Assembly: GCA_022560025.1 (NCBI GenBank)
Contig: JAFISE010000064.1
Coordinates: 1-64,000, forward strand
Length of the DNA: 64,000 nucleotides
Reading direction: 5' to 3'
Origin: Stagonosporopsis chrysanthemi
Lineage: Eukaryota > Ascomycota > Dothideomycetes > Pleosporales > Didymellaceae
Each line of letters starts with the position of its first letter. The stretch's first letter is position 1. Below, in pieces: positions 63,422-64,000 of this stretch. The notes beneath the pieces are model-generated. The model saw only the letters and a program-made list of their open reading frames with translations, was not told where the DNA came from and ran no database searches. The translations under genes were made by a program, and so were the position numbers.

Positions 63422-64000
63422 GTTTCAAGCGGAAGAGCTGGATTGTTTCGAGCTTACCTATCATTAGTCCTGTCCTACGGATGTTTGGTTGGCAATGCTT
63501 GTCGACTCACCTGGCGTCTCGACGTTCACACAACCGGTCTCGATAGTCCGACTGTTGGGTTGCTCGATGGGTCAGCTCAGGGGCTATAGCCAGCTTGATA
63601 ACTGGTAACATACATTGGATGGTTGGCTGAGAGAAGGTCTTGTGTACAAGCCTTCGGTTTGGCGTTGGAGAAAGAGCAGGCACAAGGGTGATAGAGTCTC
63701 AAGAGATGGAAATTGCTCAGCAATGTTGGTGTTTGACTGGAGGTCTGGTTGACTGTGAGCTTGATGAGTCCATTCTCAGGGAGAACATGCCGCTATTTAT
63801 GCTCTCGAGCGGAGGACATCCTAGCCCAGGCGTCGACGCTTTTCGTTACGGGCCTTTGCCGCTGTCAAACCAGAGAACGATAGCATGGCCTGTCCTTCTG
63901 CAGAACATGGTGGTACCCCACCTGCCTGTGGCCAACGATATCGCCACGATCAATGGATACCGCTCATTCTGCCGCTAAAGTACTGCGGAGACGGGCTGCA
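63422..64000. other. Upstream region at window end
   Basis: Promoter and probable 5' UTR of the small Cys-rich gene. The plus-strand frame at 63640-63978 has no recognisable content. Window ends in unassigned sequence. Confidence 0.5.

Noticed and set aside
1..64000. tRNA, rRNA, CRISPR arrays, intact transposons
   Set aside because: Looked by eye for B-box-like GGTTCGA outside coding sequence, direct-repeat/spacer patterns, and transposase or reverse-transcriptase motifs; none convincing. A tRNAscan or RepeatMasker run would be decisive.

Overview
This 64 kb window is nuclear DNA of a filamentous ascomycete (Pezizomycotina), most likely a Dothideomycete. The evidence is short introns (mostly 46-90 nt, GT-AG, often with a CTAAC/CTGAC-like branch site), widely spaced single genes on both strands, and typical filamentous-fungal orthologues: CreC, CreD, Gem1, Sup35/eRF3, a PSTAIRE CDK1 with the filamentous-fungal insertion, Yrb30, Tsr2 and a BSD/Dos2 protein. 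Class-level placement is inference from family resemblance. Gene models were built by hand. Each multi-exon CDS given as complete was checked to be a multiple of three with phase-consistent joins; low-confidence candidates and the broken SDR are marked as such.

Layout. 0-5 kb: a broken short-chain dehydrogenase behind a poly-G tract, then an unrecognised 847-aa gene. 5-8 kb: a mitochondrial iron-type alcohol dehydrogenase (hydroxyacid-oxoacid transhydrogenase type) and a small thioredoxin-fold protein. 8.7-14.1 kb is accessory-looking: a coiled-coil gene with 35-residue repeats, an 86-aa membrane/coiled-coil gene hidden in three small exons, a noncoding array of about three 170-bp repeats, and a Ser/Thr kinase. 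14.6-29 kb is a housekeeping block: TSR2, a BSD-domain gene, YRB30, SUP35, an AlkB-like dioxygenase, CDK1, a GH18 protein fused to a UBA domain, and a DUF985 cupin. 29.5-42.1 kb: a ZDS-type PP2A regulator, GEM1, then creC and creD on the same strand. 43.5-48.3 kb: a 1556-aa Ser/Thr-rich secreted protein. 49.5-58.4 kb: a LAMTOR1/Ego1-like lipid-anchored protein, a zinc-binding protein of unknown role, an HMT1-type ABC transporter and a cytochrome P450. 58.7-64 kb is gene-poor and visibly richer in A/T, with a DEDD-nuclease-like gene carrying a CCHC knuckle and a small Cys-rich protein.

Functional links. CreC (WD40 partner of the CreB deubiquitinase) and CreD (arrestin adaptor for a HECT ubiquitin ligase) act in the same carbon-catabolite-repression ubiquitin circuit and are immediate neighbours here. 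TSR2 and SUP35 serve ribosome biogenesis and translation termination. CDK1 and the ZDS protein bear on cell-cycle control. GEM1 and the transhydrogenase-type enzyme are mitochondrial. These are separate transcription units, not operons.

Assembly caution. Two 10-N gaps (22402-22411, 42862-42871) and the left window edge all sit in long poly-G/poly-C runs, so sequence at those three places should not be trusted. No tRNA, rRNA, CRISPR or intact transposon was found by eye.
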